A DNA stretch of 64,000 bases from Daphnia carinata (taxonomy: Eukaryota; Arthropoda; Branchiopoda; Diplostraca; Daphniidae). The notes beneath the pieces are model-generated. The model saw only the letters and a program-made list of their open reading frames with translations, had not been told where the DNA came from and searched no databases. The position numbers were made by a program, and so were the translations under genes. Below are positions 41,655-52,889 of the stretch, in pieces. Where the stretch lies: assembly GCF_022539665.2 (NCBI RefSeq), contig NC_081333.1:5826971-5890970 (forward strand). The letters are read 5' to 3'. The first letter of the stretch is position 1, and each line of letters opens with the position of its first letter.

Positions 41655-43273
41655 CTACGCTTCGATGTGTTTGGCAAACGAATGGAAAGACTCTTGTTCT
41701 TGCCGACAATGCAGATCCGGTACGGGATCAACGTCGAGCTTTGCCAGCATCAGGCATCGGTCGTCCTCTTCTTCCTGATGGGGTCTATCGACCGGGAATC
41801 TTGACAGGCAGTCTGCATCTTGGTGGAATCGCCCGCTCCGATAAACAACCTCTAAATCGAATTCTTGGAGGGACAAGCTCCAACGCGCAAGCCGACCGGC
41901 TAGGTCGCGCTTACTCATCAGCCAGCAAAGGGCTTGATGGTCGGTCAACACACGAACTTTCGTGCCCCAAATAAGGGTACGGAACTTTATCAGTGCCCAT
42001 ACCAGAGCAAGGCATTCCTTCTCAGTTATTGAATAATTCTGTTCGCTGCGGCTGAGTAGGCGGCTAGCATAACCCAGCGGCCTTTCGATACCGTCCTCTC
42101 GTTGGATGAGGGCGCACCCGATGCCATAACCACATGCGTCTGGATGTAGTTCCATCGGTAAATCGAAATTTGGCTGCGCTAACGTGGCTGGCTCTTGCAG
42201 GGCTTTCTTGAGAGCCTCAAAACTTTCACGCTGCTCTGGTCCCCAGGTGAAAACGTTGGTACTTTTGGTGAGCTCACTGAGCGGGGTACGCTAGTTTGGC
42301 AAACCGTGGGACATGTCGCCTATAATAAGAGCAGAGTCCTAGAAAAGATTGTACTGCTTTAATTTTTTGGGATACCGTCTGGGTCTCGTCCGGAGTTGGA
42401 AATTGCTGTACCGTCAATATTTTTCGGGGTCGGGTGCGATACCAGTTGCGCTCACCACATGGCCCAGTACCTTTAACTGGTACTCTACAATCGACATTTA
42501 CTCAGTTTAATCTTGAGACCAGCCGCTCCAAGATGCTCCAACACCTGGCTAAGTCTCTTGCCATGCTCTTCAAAGGTTTGGGCGTATACCACGACATCAT
42601 CGAGATACACCAAGCAGGAGTGCCATTTGAGCTGAGCCAAGGTAAAGTCCATGGCCCTCTGGAATGTGGCGGGTGCGGAAGTTAGGCCGAAAGGCATGAC
42701 CTTAAACTGCCACAACCCATCTGCGGTGACGAATGCACTCTTCGGGCGATCCTCTGGCTTAAGCTCGATCTGGTGATAGCCGGACTGGAGATCCATGTTG
42801 GAAAAGAACTGGGAACCGGTCAGACGGCTGAAAGCGTCATCAATCCGAGGTAGAGGGTACACTTCTTTCACAGTGACGTGGTTCAACCTACGGTAGTCAA
42901 CGCAGAAGCGCCAGCCTCCGCATTTCTTCTTGACAAGAACTACGGGTGAAGACCAGGGGCTGTCGGAAGGCTCTATAATTCCCTGAGCCAACATCTCATC
43001 TACTTGCCGTTGAATTATTTCCCGCTCTTTCCAGGCACTCTTGTAGGGCGGTTGGTGAAGCGGAACCTGTGTCTCCACGGGAATGGCGTGTTGCACGGCC
43101 TTGTAGCGCCCCAGCTCCAGTGAAGTATTGGCGAAACAATGTCGATGTTCCTGCAGGATTGTTATCAGCTTCTCACGTTCATTTGACCCTAGCTCTGGGT
43201 TTATGCGGTCGGCGAAGTTAAGAACGTCGTCCTTGGCTTCTCCCGCGTGGGCTCCCGGCTCCTCCGGTGGCAC
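41655..43273 (-). pseudogene. pol: Gypsy reverse transcriptase and RNase H
   Basis: The RT frame 42485-43273 has SPVVLVKKKCGGWRFCVDYR near 42880-42945, PLPRIDDAFSRLTGSQFF, MPFGLTSAPATFQRAMDF and the catalytic LVYLDDVVVY near 42575-42605. After a disrupted stretch (42156-42484), RNase H continues at 41655-42155 with MELHPDACGYGIG, EKECLALVWAL, LTDHQALCWLM and DADCLSRFP. The first RNase H Asp is retained in PDACGYG. Confidence 0.88.
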
Positions 43274-44214
43274 GACTTTTGGGTCGAGTTGCGCAAGATT
43301 ATCTGGTTAACCGCCATCCCCCTGGTGCTCAACAGCTTTTCCGCCGGTTTCAACAGCCATTGCTCGTAGGGCCCTCGCTCTGCCGTTACTTCCACCTCCG
43401 TAGTCGAGCGAGCCGGGACGCAGGATTCTTCCTTCACCCGTACCACTCGCTGCCCGGGGGGCTCGCTCTCCAGCGTGATTGCCCTCAGTGGAAGCTCACC
43501 TAGGCTGATGAGGGGTTCCTGGTCCTGCCGATATTGAACCTTCAGACTATCGAATTGTTGGAGGAAGTCGTTCCCAAGCAGGAGCTCCATCCCTTTCATT
43601 TCCAAGACAACGGCGGCCCCCCTCGCCGTCAGCGCTCCATCGCTCACCTCCAGGTAGGTTGCGCCCAAATTCGCCGCTTCCATGCCGTTAGCGAGCAGAA
43701 CTCGTGGTCCGTGCCATGGAACCACCACGCAGAGAAGTCTGGCCGCCAAGCGTGGGGAAACGACGGTGACGGCAGCCCCGGTGTCAATCACTGCGTCGAC
43801 CGGCTCGCCGTGGCACATCATTCGCTTAGTGACCATCGTTCCTGCGACAGGGATACACCGCACCTGAACGTCTGACGTAGATCCGCTGCCTCCCAAGGTT
43901 TCCTCCATGTACGTGGTCAGGGCCCGAACCGGGGCAAACCTGAGCGGGCTCTCTGGCGGTCGACTGGTTCGGCCTCGGATCTGCCTGATCCCGACCTTGC
44001 CTACTGGAGCAGTTCCTAGCGATGTGTCCCGGTTGCTCACACTGGTAACAGATGGTACGCACGTCCGGCGTCCGGCCGCTCGGGCGATTTTGCGTGGCGG
44101 GTTTCCTCCCACGGAACTGCTGTTGCATGGTGAGCTTAGCCAACTGTTCGTGAAGATCGCGGATGGCTTGCAGGAGCTCACGGTTTGTATCTCCGGCAGG
44201 AGGCAAGGCGGCAA
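43201..44214 (-). pseudogene. pol: Gypsy protease region
   Basis: The open frame overlaps gag in another frame and holds the aspartic protease motif VDAVIDTGAAVTVVSPRLA near 43740-43805, with GMELLLGNDFLQQFD near 43545-43590. The overlap suggests that pol was expressed by ribosomal frameshifting, as in related elements. Confidence 0.82.
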
Positions 44215-44964
44215 CTGGCACGCTACGATCCACCGCCGGCAACGGGGAAGCCGCCCGATCGCTACGATAGGTGCGTACCTTGGCTTCCTCCTGCCGGCGC
44301 AGGCATTCCAAAAACTCCGCGCTGGTCCTAGGATTGAAAGGACAAATTCTTTCTACTATAATTGGTTTCAAACCGCGATACAGGTGTTCGACTTTTGCCG
44401 CTTCGGTCATATCAGGATCCACCGTCCGGCATAACTTCAGGATGTCGTAAAAGTAATCGATGGGCGATTCATCGAACTGCTGGATACGCCTCCGCAACCT
44501 GTTCTCCTGAAAGATGGCCTGGCTGCCATTCAAGAACGCCCTCAAGAAAAGGGTCCTTAACCCCGGAATGGCCTGTCCGGGATTCCCAGCCCGTGGTGCC
44601 TCGTCACGCCAGGTTGTAGGCCTGGCAAGTACATCTCCAAGTTGATCCTTAAGCCGTCATCCGTTCAGCGGTTGATGTTTCCCGCGGCCTCATATCATGA
44701 AAGCCAGTCACTCATATCATCACCTTCCTTGCCCGTGAAGATGGGTGGGGCCCTGAATTGCAGCTGCGGTCTTACCACCGCCATCTCGTGAGCGCGTGGG
44801 AGCAGCTCCTCTGGAATGTTGGGCGCCGGCTGTCCCGACGAAGGAAGAGCGCCGTCAGTCGAACTCTCAAGGTCACCGTCTCCGTCCCCTGGTCCGTCGT
44901 CCCGTCCCGGCGAACCTAAATCCGACACCTCCAATGCACTATTCGCGTCACGCACTTCCCCCAC
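43826..44964 (-). pseudogene. gag: Gypsy Gag (frameshifted)
   Basis: The N-terminal part (44695-44964) ends RAPPIFTGKEGDDMSDWLS, a common gypsy gag opening. After a frame change, 43826-44545 includes MRAFLNGSQAIFQENRLRRR, HLYRGLKPIIVERICPF and ECLRRQEEAKVRTYRSD. The CCHC knuckle CYQCEQPGHIARNC lies near 44020-44060. The gap between the parts (about 44546-44694) carries the frame lesion. Confidence 0.85.
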
Positions 44965-45068
44965 GACGTGCGAAACCTCAGCACCGAACCCGCTGTCTTG
45001 TAAGCGACCGCCGAAAGTGTATCATGTTTCACAACTGGTGAGAATGTCGACCCCGGCTCGACCCCGGG

Positions 45069-45731
45069 TCATTGTGAGAACCCCTTGGCAACTAATCGTG
45101 TTTTGTCACATGGAGGGGAATTTACCGTACCCGGTTTCACTTTAAACACCCAGCGTGATTTGATTGTTTTCCGATTTCGTGGACGTGGAGAGAGATACCA
45201 TGTCTTGTTGAGTATCAGTGAGTCATACTCATCCAGGATAGCCACCTTCCACTCGTGTGTATCAGCACATTCCATCGCAACAGCATAAATTGTCGGCTCG
45301 TAGATTACTTTATATTGGATGACAATTGACTGCAGAGATTTCCATTGACGTTTTGGTTCACGCACTCGTAAAGGATATGGTGAGCAACGTGTAGATGAGG
45401 ATGCATCTATGTAGATGTTGGTCTCAGGATGAAGTGTTTCCGTGTTTGAAGAGGAAGAGTCGAAATCGGCTTAAGGTCGGACTGGAGTGTGTTTTTGAGC
45501 AACCGATGGATTATCTGAGAGTTCCGGAGTAGTAGATGATGATTCTGATTGGTTTTCTGAAGGAAACCTTGGAAAAAGCTCATCAAAACTGTTAGTATCT
45601 GTTTGGGGAAAGAAATGAGAATAAGTGTTACAGCTTTCATTAAAAATAACATCCCGACTTATTTTTATTTTTCTACCGACTGGTTTCCAAAATCGATATG
45701 TCTTTTGGATGAGTGAGTAGCCAACAAACAA
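45069..45731 (-). pseudogene. Truncated copia element: integrase tail and RT start
   Basis: MFVGYSLIQKTYRFWKP (about 45680-45731) is the end of the copia integrase. The RT opens at 45365-45069 with WKVAILDEYDSL, NKTWYLSPRP, SRWVFKVKPG and RLVAKGFSQ. Coding ends at about 45069, exactly where the gypsy gag leader begins. The rest of the RT, RNase H and the 3' LTR are missing. Confidence 0.85.
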
Positions 45732-45734
45732 GCA

Positions 45735-47236
45735 CTAGAAGCTTTTTGATTCTAATTTGCGTCTTTCTGCTTTTGGAATGTGTATAAATGCAGGCGATCC
45801 GAAGATCCGTAGATGAGAGATGTTAGGTTTTTCCCCATGCCAAGCTTGGTAAGGTGTTGTTGAGGATGTACTGTTGCTGACACGATTGAGGACATAAACA
45901 GCACAAGCGATGGCTTCTCCCCATAGTTCCATTGGTAAGTGTTTGGCGTGAATTAACGAGCGCCAACCTTCCATGATCGTCCGGTAAGCTCTTTCCGAGA
46001 CACCATTTTGCTCCGGCGAATAGGGTGCAGAGGATTCCATCCTGATGGCTTTGTCCGATAGCCAAGTTTCGAAGGAGTGGCTCATTAATTCGCCACCGTT
46101 ATCCACTCTCAGCGTCTGTACGAAGTGTCCTGTTTCACTGCGAAGAACGCTCACGAAGCTCTTTAAAGATTCAGCCACCTCGTAGTTTTGTTTTAAGAAG
46201 TAGACCGCTCACCATCCGCTGTAGTCATCGGTGAAGAGTACGAAGAATTTTGCTCCCCCGGCGTAGATAAGCGCATTGGGCCACATACGTCCGAATGGAC
46301 CAGCTGTCCAACTTCATTTGCTGTGTTCCGTCCAATTGGAAATGGAGAACGTTGCATTTTTCCTGAAATGCATCCAATGCACGGTTGAGTTGGAAGGTTA
46401 GTGTTTTTCGGGAGATGAAGACCGTCGACTAGTTGTTTTGTTGCCATATTTAAAATAGTCTTGTAGCTTACATGCGCCAACCTTTGCTGCCATACAGCGA
46501 TTGAGTTGTCAAACATGCTGAATCCTTCAAGGGCTTGTCATCTGACAGCTTTGGAACTATTGAGAGATGATAGAGACTCTTTCCAATTCGTTCACCTATC
46601 ATAATGACTGCCAAATTTTTCGCAAATGTCACCTTGGTTTCAATAAAGTGCACTGACAAGCCAACATCAGTTACTGCAGCGATGGAAATAAGATTGGTAC
46701 CTAGGCATGGTACATAAAAAACTATGGCAATGCCAATTATTAGTTGTGTGCCACCTGTTGTTACGACGAACTCAATATTTCCATATATATATATATATTT
46801 CCACGTATGAATAAACGGGAAGATCCAATCCCATTGACAGTCCATGTGTCAGACGAGATTGGAGTGAAACTGCAAAAAAATGCAGCGTTGATCAGTCATA
46901 TGTTGTGTGCATCCCGAATCTGCAAACCAATCTTCAACGCTTCTTTCGGCGAAGCACGAAGAAGATAAATACGCCTCATCTTCGTGATGTTGCTCGTTGT
47001 GCTTTGCTATTCCTTCTTCTTGGTTTGTAACAGCAGGAGTAGCAGTAGTTATTCTTGTTTCTTGTAGACTTTCGTTCATCTCTAATTCCTTTCCGACCCA
47101 CTTCAATTGTGTGTTCCGCGATGTTGCAGCGATGATAAGTGTAAAATCTATAGGGTTGTTTTCTGCTATTGGAATGGTTGCTATGACTGCCACGCCTTTC
47201 ACGTTCACGGTTATCTACTATCTTTATAAAAGCCAA
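45735..47236 (-). pseudogene. Truncated copia element: Gag end, protease, integrase
   Basis: On the - strand, a degenerate knuckle (RCNIAEHTIEVGRK) near 47110-47160 is followed by the protease motif WFADSGCTQHMTDQ near 46890-46935. The pre-integrase motif WQQRLAHVSYKTILNMA lies near 46440-46495, with PCIGCISGKM and HSDVCGPM (first Asp) near 46280. LRVDNGGELMSHSF (second Asp) is near 46080-46120, and EQNGVSERAYRTIMEG (Glu) near 45970-46015. Frame changes occur near 46200 and 46860. The 5' LTR is not seen. Confidence 0.87.
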
Positions 47237-47289
47237 AGGTCTATTTGTGGGAGTTAGAGTTTGTTTGTGTATCTGTCTCTTTGTTTGGC

Positions 47290-47660
47290 CGAAAAACCTA
47301 ACAGCGTGCGCTCGCCGTCATTGGTTCGCGAGCAGTCACGTGACTTTTTGCTACCCGCAAAAAAGTTCCACTACCTGGAAAAAGGTTTAAACTGCCTTTT
47401 GCAAGGCTTAACATTTTCCTTTCATTTCGCCATCCGTTTTGTCATTCGTCGTAGTGACATCACGTGCTTTTTTCCTACCTGGAAAAAGGTTCGTTTACCT
47501 GAAAAAAGGTATAAACTGCCTTTGGCAAGGCTTAACATTTTCTTTTCCTTTCGGTATCCCTTTTGCCATTCGTCATGCGGACATCACGTGATTTTTTGCT
47601 ACCTGGAAAAAGGTTCGACTACCTGAAAAAAGGTTTGACTACCTGAGAAAAGGTTCGACC
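47290..47660 (+). repeat. Three 124-bp tandem units each with a CACGTG box
   Basis: TCACGTG occurs at 47336, 47460 and 47584, a spacing of exactly 124 bases. Each unit also has TACCTGGAAAAAGGTT-like words and CTTAACATTTTC. The third unit ends in three GACTACCTGAAAAAAGGTT-like sub-repeats. CACGTG is the E-box bound by bHLH factors. Location upstream of the TATA-like site suggests an enhancer or promoter array, which is inference. Confidence 0.8.
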
Positions 47661-47703
47661 TGCCGCCGGCTAAGCTTAACCATTTCCCTTTTCCCGTTTT
47701 CCC

Positions 47704-47778
47704 TTTAAATAGTCATTACAAACCATATATTCCGAATTTAAGCAACCCGTTTCTACTATCATTGATACATTGACGTCA
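47704..47778 (+). promoter_or_regulatory. Possible core promoter (TATA-like box and CRE)
   Basis: TTTAAATAG lies at 47704-47712, downstream of the E-box units. A perfect palindrome TGACGTCA, the consensus CREB/ATF site, lies at 47771-47778. A possible spliced ORF starts at 47796. Without transcript data this remains tentative. Confidence 0.35.
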
Positions 47779-47795
47779 GATGAAATACAGCCACC

Positions 47796-48022
47796 ATGAA
47801 TTTAAAAAAAACGTCTTGCTATCACATTTTAATTGCGGTAAGCGACTTGTTTAACCATATTTCTTTGAAAAACTTTAAATTTCTGATTTGTAACGTCATT
47901 TTTTTTAACAGGTGATAATTCATTGTACAGTAGTTTGGCTTGCTGTCTTTCAACTCGCCCAAAAAATAGCCACTGTATGTGTCGCAGTGAAAACATTTAT
48001 TGTTCGCTTCCTGCATATTTAA
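47796..48022 (+). CDS. Possible two-exon small ORF (50 codons), hydrophobic
   Basis: GCCACCATGA at 47790-47799 is a strong initiation context. Exon 1 (47796-47837) ends at GCG|GTAAGC and exon 2 starts after TTTTTTTAACAG at 47912. The joined frame stays open to TAA at 48020-48022. The second exon encodes a mostly hydrophobic stretch (VIIHCTVVWLAVFQLAQKI) that could span a membrane. Another donor (ACAG|GTAACA) follows at 48026. It may equally be a non-coding transcript. I recognise no family. Confidence 0.3.
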
Positions 48023-48639
48023 ACAGGTAACATCCCACATTGAAATTTGCACTACTAATTTGAATCTATTCAGGTTGCTAACATTCAATTGCAGATATTA
48101 GCGGTCAATAGGTTCCATCACCCTCAAACCAACTGTGTTCTACTTTTTCAATACCCTCCATGTAAAACAGCTTTTCATTATACTTCAGTTTTGTTTTGAA
48201 ATGTATCGATGCTTTGATTGACTAATTGACTGTTGTTTGCATTTACAGAAAGGCAGTGACTTCATCTGAAGATCACAAGTTTGTTCTCGCTTACACCTGA
48301 TAAACTAAAAGCAATGTAAACCTCAGAACTGCACAGCACTCAATAAGTAGTAAGTAATCAACAGGTTCCACCACCCTCAGCCAACAGTGTACATCTTTGT
48401 CAGCCCGTTTCAATGAACAGGTTCTGCACTCCACTTCAATTCTTTTTCAAAATGTGTTGTTGTTTAGGTATACAAATAGATTGTTGTTTAAGTGCACAAA
48501 AAGACAATGTGGCTTTGTATGAATCTTACAAATTTTCTAACATTAACAGGTAAGTATTCCTTGAGTTGCATTCTACAGATTTTTCAGGCACAATTCGTTT
48601 GCAACTCTCAACCAACAAACTGGCCCTTTTAACTAGAAG

Positions 48640-50700
48640 TCTGACTGCGTTCCAATCTCTGGACAAAAAGTTACAGTGTTCAATAATTAACCAAATAATT
48701 CCTGTGTTGTAATTAGCAATGGCTTCACAAAATCTTGGATCATAGCCATTTTGTGCTTAATATTGCGATATATTCTACTCTTGTTTTCTGCCAAGTAAAA
48801 GTATTGACTGCGTTCCAAGGTTTTGTGTGACCGTTCCATTTTTCAATTTCCCAAGAATGAATTCTTTTTTCGATAATGGATGCTTTGTCTACATATTGTA
48901 AAGTAGCTTGTTTATAGATAACATGTGCATTGCAATCCTTATGTTTTCCAACATTTCACAGAATTTTTCTTTCTGTCGTTTATTTTTGTGACAAGAAGGT
49001 TACTGTGTTACAAGGTTTTCAGAAGACGTTCCAAGTTTCACCTTCAAAGCAATCCATTTGGGTTTTCAAAAGTCAATTTTCATAAAGAGTTGGAACGCAA
49101 ACTATTTTTGAATGAGATATGTAACATAAATGACTGTGTAAAATAGTGCTTAATGTGGATCTTTTTTAGTCCTGACTGCGTTCCAAGTTATGGAGGCAAG
49201 CTGTTCCTGTTCAAAGTTGTAACATTGTTGTTGTACCATTGTTGTTACAACTTTGAACAGGACAATTCCTGTACTCCAATTAGGGAGCAGTTTCTCAAAG
49301 TCTGGGAACACATTGTTTTTGTGATTGATATTTCTAATGGAAAGATTGACTGTGTTCCAAGGTTTTGTGTAACCGTTCCATTTTCCAGCGTCCCCAGAAT
49401 GAATTCATTTTTCCTAGAGGGAATGCTTCATCCACACATTGCAAAGTAAATTGCTGCTGGAAAACATGTGTATTGCAATGACTGTGTGTTTTCCAACATT
49501 TCACACAGTTTTTTCTTGTGTCGTTGATTTTGGTAATAGGAAGGTAGACAAAACTGTTTTCCAAAATTTTTAAGAACCATTCCAAGTTTCACCTTCGAAT
49601 CAAGCCATCTGGGTTTTCAAAAGTGTATAGGTTTTAAATATGTTAGAACGTAGAGTATTGGTAGATGACATATGTAGCATAAAGATTGACTGCGTACAAC
49701 ATTTCTTAAAGTTTAGTGGTATTTCCTAAGCCTGACTGCGTTCCAAGTTTTGGAGGCGAGGCAACAATGTCACAACTTTGAACAAGGCAATTCCTGTATT
49801 CCAATTAGGGAGCAGTTTCAAAACATCTGGGAATACATTCATTTTATGATTGATATTTAAAATAGAAAGATTGACTGCGTTCTAGGGTTTTGTGTGACCG
49901 TTTCGTTTTTCAACTTCCCAAGAATGAATACATTTTTCCTAAAAAGAATACTTCATCCACACATTGAAAAGTAAATTTCTTCTGGATAACAAGTGTACTG
50001 GAATGACTGTTTTCCAACACTACATAGAATTTTCATTTTTGTCGTTCATTTGGTAACACGAAGGTAGAAGGTGTTCCAAGATTTTCAGTTTATGTTCCAA
50101 GTTTCACCTTCAAAGCAATCCATTTGGATATTTGTAAGTGTATTGTTCATAAATATGTTGAAACTCAGACTATTTGTGGATGACATATGTAGCATAAAGA
50201 ATGACTGCGTACAACATTTCTTTAGTGGGTTGGTCTTCCTTTAACCCTGACTGTGTCGAATGTATGGGAGGGGAGGTAACAATGTTATACAATTGAACTG
50301 GATAATTTTCTGTATTCAGGGAGCAATTTCTGAACATCTAGGAACACATTAATTTTTTGATTGATATTTTTAGTAGAAAATCTGATTGTTTCTCAATGTT
50401 TTGTGCGACCGTTCCATGTTTCACCTTCCAAAAATTCAATTGAGGTTTATTAAAGGGAATGCTATGAATTAAACTGATGCTGAGTAGCTTTTTTTATGGA
50501 TAACATTTGTAATAGAATGATTGTGCGCTCTAGGATTTCATGGAATTAGCCTTTTTCTCATTGATTTTGCTAATACGTTGACTACGTTCTAAGATTTATA
50601 GGGCATGCTACATGTTTCACTTTCTAAACACGATAGCTAGGTATTTTAAATGGAATTGCCATTAAAATATTGGAACATCGACAATTTTTGGATGAATTTA
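48640..50700 (+). repeat. Roughly 525-bp tandem array, about four diverged units
   Basis: The anchor GACTGCGTTCCAAGGTTTTG recurs in variants at about 48806, 49347, 49873 and 50382, with spacings of 541, 526 and 509. Within units, GACCGTTCCATTTTTCAA, GTTCCAAGTTTCACCTTC and CTGACTGCGTTCCAAGTT recur, so the short word TGACTGCGTTCC appears twice or more per unit. No ORF spans units. The array could be a satellite or a repetitive non-coding RNA gene body. Confidence 0.8.
49206..49261. repeat. Perfect 19-bp inverted repeat (hairpin)
   Basis: CCTGTTCAAAGTTGTAACA (49206-49224) is followed 18 bases later by its exact reverse complement (49243-49261). The next unit of the tandem array carries only one arm (near 49768-49785), so the hairpin arose in this unit. 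Confidence 0.88.
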
Positions 50701-51890
50701 GTGACAGAAAGGTTGGCTGCATAGAATATTTCTGAAAATTGTGTGGTCGTTTAGATTCTTGGAACACAGTCATTCCAGAGAGACATTTATAGCATGGACA
50801 TTACTTATAGTTAATTCTTAAAGGCGAAAAAGTTCTTCTGTGCTAATTTGAAAATTTCACTATAAATAGTTGTTGTTCAAGTAAGGCCTTACTGTTATTT
50901 CACATTAGTTTATTTTCAAGTTTATCTCGACTGCCAGAACAAAATTATTCCGTGACGCATACTACTGTCCACCCGCATATAATAAAATTTACACTTCAAT
51001 ATTCAAGCAAATATTCCCGAACTTCATCGTCTACTACCAAAGGGTTGTTGGATCAACCCGGCACCGAAAAAACTAACTTCTTTTGCTGGTCCTTCTTAAG
51101 ATACTGTGACACACAAGTCCTGTGCGGTTGGTGGCTCGTGGTCAGGCATGCTCCCAGCCAAAGAATGAGAAGGCCGGGAGAATACAAGGCTGGTGACTTC
51201 AGAACAGTCCTTCGATATCGGAGACATAGCGTTAGGTGTTTTGGACAGCAACTTCAGAAGGTTTAAGCACTCGGATAGCACATCGTGCAACTGTCTGGGA
51301 CGATCTCGTGTGGTAGAACGGTTGTACTTATTAACCATTTTTGCTATCGTTTGTTTGTGTTTACTTCCTAAAGAACTCACCCATTATTTATTACCAAACC
51401 ATGAATTATTTGGTAAGAGAAATGCCACCACGGCTTCACTGACGGACGCCGAAAAGGAGAAAATAGAAAGCAAAGAGAAAAAAGTGCTCAAAAAGTTGCC
51501 AAGGCAAACGTAGAATACAATAGAAAGATCCCTAGGTACCTCCGTGATCAGGAAAAACAAACAGGTCGGTTCAATAAAAAAGGATAGACACAAATCGCAT
51601 ACACTACAATAAGGCCGGCACAAAACGATGAAATATAGACTACAATAGGGCAGACACTTAAAACTAGACTATAACTATTACCGTCCTGGAACGGGCCGCC
51701 ATATACTAGTATGTTCTATATGAGGAATTGAAAGCTTGTGAGTGAGATGGGAAGTGGTGTGCAAAGAAGGCTGCATCTTGAGAGTCGGGATGTGCTGTAC
51801 TCCGTCGTTTTTTCAGGTATATTTCTCACGATTATGCTTTGATTATTTCTCTTCTTAGATTTTTAGTCTCTTCTTGATCATTTTCATGGT
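50701..51890 (+). other. Leader of the third gypsy element, possible 5' LTR remnant
   Basis: A TATA-like CTATAAATAG lies near 50871 and an AATAAA near 50983, as in an LTR. No TG..CA borders or second copy exist. ORFs at 50952-51513 show no domain I recognise. Gag coding begins near 51860. Confidence 0.4.
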
Positions 51891-52803
51891 GACGAAAATG
51901 CGGATTTTTATCAAAAGAAGTTTAATAACGCTAAGCGTAAGCCAGGAGAAAGGATTATAGCGTACGCTCATCGTTTACAGGAAATTTTCAAACGCGCATA
52001 TCCTGTAGGCTATTCAGAAGCATCTTTTGCTATAATCCTTATGCAAAAATTTATAGAGGGGTTGGATTCCAAATTACAATCGAAAGTTAAATATAAAGAA
52101 TTCAAGAATTTTAATGATCTTGTTGCTGCAACACGGGTGTATGCATTGCGACTAAAAGCTATGAAAACGGATAGGGAAAAACATGATTTTATTAGGGCAG
52201 TGACTGAGCCGTCTGACACCAAAGACGCGGAATTAAAAGAATTCAAGGAAATAATATTGGAGCAAAAAAAATTCGTCAATAATGCCGTAGCAAATATTAG
52301 ACAGGGGAGTAAACAAGTAGATGACCCAAAAACTGAGAAGGACGAAATTAAGAGCGCTCTTCTCGAGCTAAGGCAAGCGGTAAGGCAATTGCAATTCGAT
52401 AAAAAAGATAACGTGTCGAGTGCACCCTATAAGAAACAGGTTTAGTTCCAGCTAGTAACAGTAACCAGGAAAGAAATTGGAGACCTCCTCAGCCGACTAA
52501 TAATTACAATGGCGCACAATCTTTCAATAAATTTACAAATAGGCCTAGACCCTCTTTTTCAAAACCAGCTGGTGATTCTAACTATAGGCCTCCACCGCCA
52601 CAGCTGACGTGCAATTTTTGTGGATATCGGGGTCATTCTCAGGCAGTTGTCGCAAATTTCAACGGCAAAGTTTGGAGCAAGCTCAGCCACCAATATGCTA
52701 TTCATGTCGGGAAATTGGCCATAAGTCAAACAACTGTCCAAGGGCAAAAAACCCGAAAAGGCCAAACATTCCAGGTCCTCTTAAGCGTCAGGGAAACCAA
52801 TAG
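51861..52803 (+). pseudogene. gag: Third gypsy element: Gag with two zinc knuckles (broken)
   Basis: The frame from about 51870 to 52445 includes a gag core (FNNAKRKPGERIIAYAHRL, FIEGLDSKLQSKV, VYALRLKAMKTDREKH) and a coiled-coil end. Then, across frame changes, a first CCHC knuckle (CNFCGYRGHS..) lies near 52611-52655 and a second, CYSCREIGHKSNNC, near 52697-52738. Two knuckles rather than one distinguish it from the other two gypsy Gags here. Confidence 0.82.
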
Positions 52804-52889
52804 GTATCAACTGTAACTTCGGGTCAGTTGATAGGGAGCCTCAGCTTGAATCCCAACAAGTCGCAAAATTAACAACTATAACGAATGAA

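Larger units (their letters stand above)
40269..45060 (-). mobile_element. Ty3/gypsy element without LTRs (truncated both sides)
   Basis: Gag, protease, RT, RNase H, integrase and a C-terminal tail are present in order on the - strand. Both termini are missing: the 5' side meets a copia fragment at about 45065 and the 3' side meets a BEL fragment at about 40269. Several frameshifts are present, but the domains are well conserved. The base composition is clearly more GC-rich than its neighbours. Confidence 0.9.

Noticed and set aside
50860-51060. 5' LTR of the third gypsy element
   Set aside because: TATA-like and AATAAA signals exist, but there are no TG..CA borders, primer-binding site or second copy. 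Kept only as a possibility.
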